Source: an uncultured Brachyspira sp.
GTDB taxonomy: Bacteria; Spirochaetota; Brachyspiria; Brachyspirales; Brachyspiraceae
Reading direction: 5' to 3'
Length of the DNA stretch: 5,247 bases
Assembly (NCBI GenBank): GCA_934725655.1
Contig: CAKVCJ010000148.1
Coordinates: 1 to 5,247 of the forward strand
Shown: positions 5,142 through 5,247 of the stretch, piece by piece
Layout: the number at the start of each line of letters is the position of its first letter
Position numbering within the stretch: position 1 is the stretch's first letter
Made by a program: the position numbers and the translations under genes
The notes under the pieces: generated by a model
The model's input: only the letters and a program-made list of their open reading frames with translations
Told to the model about the DNA's origin: nothing
The model's database searches: none

Positions 5142-5247
5142 ATGAAATACTCAATAGTTTATACAAGTAAAAGCGGAAATACAGAAAAATTAGCTCTTGC
5201 TATAAAAGAAGCTGCTAATGGAGAATGCTTACAATGCGTTAAAGTAA
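5142..5247 (+). CDS. Flavodoxin-family protein, N-terminal fragment
   Basis: Thirty-five residues are visible before the window ends. They begin MKYSIVYTSKSGNTEKLA, a first beta strand followed by the phosphate-binding loop T/S-x-x-S-G-N-T that holds the FMN phosphate in flavodoxins, then the first helix. The ATG at 5142 has AAAGGAG at 5127-5133, 8 nt upstream. Flavodoxins carry electrons at low potential; related FMN proteins act as NAD(P)H quinone reductases, and the visible part cannot distinguish these. Two cysteines follow (C29 and C32, in GECLQCV), which is unusual for a plain flavodoxin. The gene is divergent from the arsR operon, so a shared role in metalloid or redox stress is possible but not shown. 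Confidence 0.85.
   Translation, partial: MKYSIVYTSKSGNTEKLALAIKEAANGECLQCVKV

Overview
The window is AT-rich, with genes on the minus strand except for one divergent gene at the right edge. Low GC, consensus sigma-70-type promoters, strong AAAGGAG ribosome sites, a small-subunit catalase and, above all, three in-frame UGA codons with selenocysteine-type stem-loops suggest a low-GC anaerobe or microaerophile that makes selenoproteins. A Brachyspira-like spirochaete is my leading guess, with clostridia or fusobacteria as alternatives; the sequence alone does not settle this.

Layout from left to right. At 1-28 is the very start of a minus-strand gene, with a good promoter at 99-127. Positions 128-395 are noncoding and contain a five-unit 14-bp tandem repeat (311-380). 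A catalase gene, katA (475-1926, minus), has its own terminator (396-441) and a near-consensus promoter (1966-1994). A (TAGA)9 microsatellite (2087-2122) lies between that promoter and the terminator of the next unit.

The core of the window, 2172-5044, is a metalloid/selenium module transcribed leftward: an ArsR-type repressor (4978-4667), an ArsP/COG0701-type eight-helix permease (4648-3638), and three small thioredoxin-fold proteins (3598-3278, 2870-2562, 2513-2172). Each of the three is interrupted by UGA inside a short N-terminal Gly/Cys motif (CGU-G, GUGC, GCGUG). Each has a potential bacterial SECIS hairpin whose apical loop begins 20-21 nt after the UGA. They are best read as selenoproteins, not as broken genes. 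Between the first and second copies (about 2903-3226) lies the wreck of an earlier permease-thioredoxin duplicate; the promoter of the second and third copies sits inside that wreck.

Inferred working model: ArsR, with a Cys-x-Cys sensor site, represses its own operon until a thiophilic metalloid such as trivalent arsenic or an organoarsenical appears. The permease exports it. The selenocysteine tails of the thioredoxin-like proteins bind, reduce or hand over the substrate. A divergent flavodoxin-family gene (5142 onward) with a palindrome at its transcription start may add redox capacity. The catalase is a separately transcribed oxidative-stress gene.
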